In this document: one piece after another, positions 63,100 to 64,000 of the stretch
Layout: each line of letters opens with the position of its first letter
Numbering within the stretch: position 1 is the first letter of the stretch
Source of the DNA: Cranoglanis bouderius
Lineage: Eukaryota > Chordata > Actinopteri > Siluriformes > Cranoglanididae
Length of the DNA: 64,000 bases
Reading direction: 5' to 3'
NCBI GenBank assembly: GCA_023630585.1
Contig: CM042541.1
Location: forward strand, 11,416,501-11,480,500
Program-made: the position numbers and the translations under genes
Notes under the pieces: model-generated
The model's database searches: none
Told to the model about the DNA's origin: nothing
Seen by the model: the letters and a program-made list of their open reading frames with translations, nothing else

Positions 63100-63345
63100 A
63101 TACTACTGTAGTCCTCCCATAGTTAGAAAGTGAGCTGTCAATGAGCAGAAGAAGTCAGAGTTGTCCCAGTTGGGCCCATATACATTAACAAGAGTTACTG
63201 GGGTGTTATAAAGGTGACTGATGACAATGACAAACCTACCGTTATTATCATGTTTCAAGCAAACCCTGATTGGTTGGGTGGGAGGTGTGTCTGATTGCAT
63301 ACATGGATGGCTTGATGACACATGACATTTCTTCCGTGGGTTCAA
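63100..63345 (-). pseudogene. L1-like endonuclease fragment
   Basis: An 80-codon minus frame: LKHDNNGRFVIVISHLYNTP then VTLVNVYGPNWDNSDFF, the central AP-endonuclease segment of fish L1 elements. Both flanking parts are missing. Confidence 0.7.
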
Positions 63346-63589
63346 TCAAATTCTGAATAATATTGTTTAAATCAGAGTAGTACTGTTTCAAGTACATCTG
63401 AAGTTTAAGCATTAAAATGCTAAACAGTAAAGTGTAAACAGTAAAATATTCCTTCATTGCATCCAGTAGGCTACTTTCTGTCTGGTGCTTTTCCATCTGT
63501 GTTTCATGTTCGCTTCACACACAGCAATATGATCACGTTATTATGTAATGGATTTATGGAAAACTACAATCATGATATGTTAATAAGTA

Positions 63590-64000
63590 TACAGTGGTGC
63601 TTGAAAGTTTGTGAACCCTATGGAATTGTTCATATAGCTGCATAAATATGACCTATAACATCAGATCAGAAGTCCTAAAAATAGACGAAGAGAACACAAT
63701 TAAATAAATGAGGCAATAATATTATACTTGGAAATGATCCAATATTACATTCCTGTGAGTGGCAAAAGTATGTTAACCTAATAATGTGAAATTAGAGTCA
63801 AGTGTTTTCAATCAGTAGAATGACTCACATCAGGTGTGAGTGAGCACCCTGTTTTATTTAAAGAACAGGGATCTATCAAAGATCTTCACAACACGTTTGT
63901 GGAAGTGTATCATGGCATAAACAAAGGAGATTTCTGACTACATCAGAAAAAGAGTTGTTGATGTTCGTCAGGCTGGAAAAGTTTACAAATCCATCTCTAA
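63590..64000 (+). mobile_element. Tc1/mariner element, left end (continues past the window)
   Basis: The left TIR begins TACAGTGGTGCTTGAAAGTT at 63590. The transposase start is at 63912 (ATGGCATAAACAAAGGAGAT); a TAA replaces an expected codon at position 3 but the rest reads KRVVDVRQAGKVYKSIS to the edge. Confidence 0.82.

Overview
The window looks like teleost fish nuclear DNA. Introns obey GT/AG rules, coding exons are small and widely spaced, and much of the rest is transposon debris of kinds typical of ray-finned fishes: many Tc1/mariner families with long terminal inverted repeats, RTE, L1-like, I-clade and Rex/L2-like LINEs, a hAT element, a Kolobok-like TTAA element, a Gypsy remnant, endogenous retrovirus fragments and a 5S-rRNA-derived SINE. 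I cannot name the species; an otophysan such as a catfish is only a guess.

Two host genes can be assembled by hand from splice sites and reading phase. (1) REXO4, an XPMC2-type DEDDh RNA exonuclease, runs on the + strand from 4485 to 13428 in seven coding exons whose phases all agree. Its first coding exon(s) must lie left of 4485 and probably outside the window. (2) An unrecognised gene runs on the - strand from an ATG at 45944 to a stop at 20985. It has nine coding exons (about 270 codons), many SP/TP sites and an RVxF-type (PP1-docking-like) motif. Eight of its nine exons join in phase. The single mismatch is one base and falls beside a run of nine A. Its roughly 25 kb span holds most of the transposons in the middle of the window.

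Layout. 1-2871: RTE LINE copy A (-). 3342-4341: two Tc1 fragments. 4485-13428: REXO4, with a large L1-like remnant and two Tc1 copies in one intron and a further Tc1 derivative in its last intron. 14285-16480: array of about three 715-bp non-coding units. 16469-17605: Rex/L2-like LINE 3' end. 17857-18562: hairpin with direct repeats, then the 3' end of a third RTE copy. 19379-20717: Tc1 remnant and a MITE. 20985-45944: the unrecognised gene, hosting a hAT element (22475-24999), ERV pol and env remnants split by a Tc1 (about 25010-28990), several Tc1 copies (one nested inside another element), a Kolobok-like element and minisatellites. 46038-51425: an I-clade LINE carrying a cleanly nested Tc1, with an L2-like fragment and a Gypsy remnant where its RT domain should be. 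52354-55170: L1-like ORF1 piece, 5S SINE, RTE copy B (+). 57008-58809: unclassified AACGTT-rich DNA element. 59660-61750: Rex-like LINE 5' half with a nested Tc1 scrap. 61750-64000: dispersed repeats, an L1 endonuclease scrap and the left end of another Tc1.

No bacterial-type operon, CRISPR array, tRNA or functional rRNA gene was seen. Apart from the two host genes, almost every protein-like reading frame is a transposon or retrovirus remnant. The best candidate for something undescribed is the nine-exon minus-strand gene.
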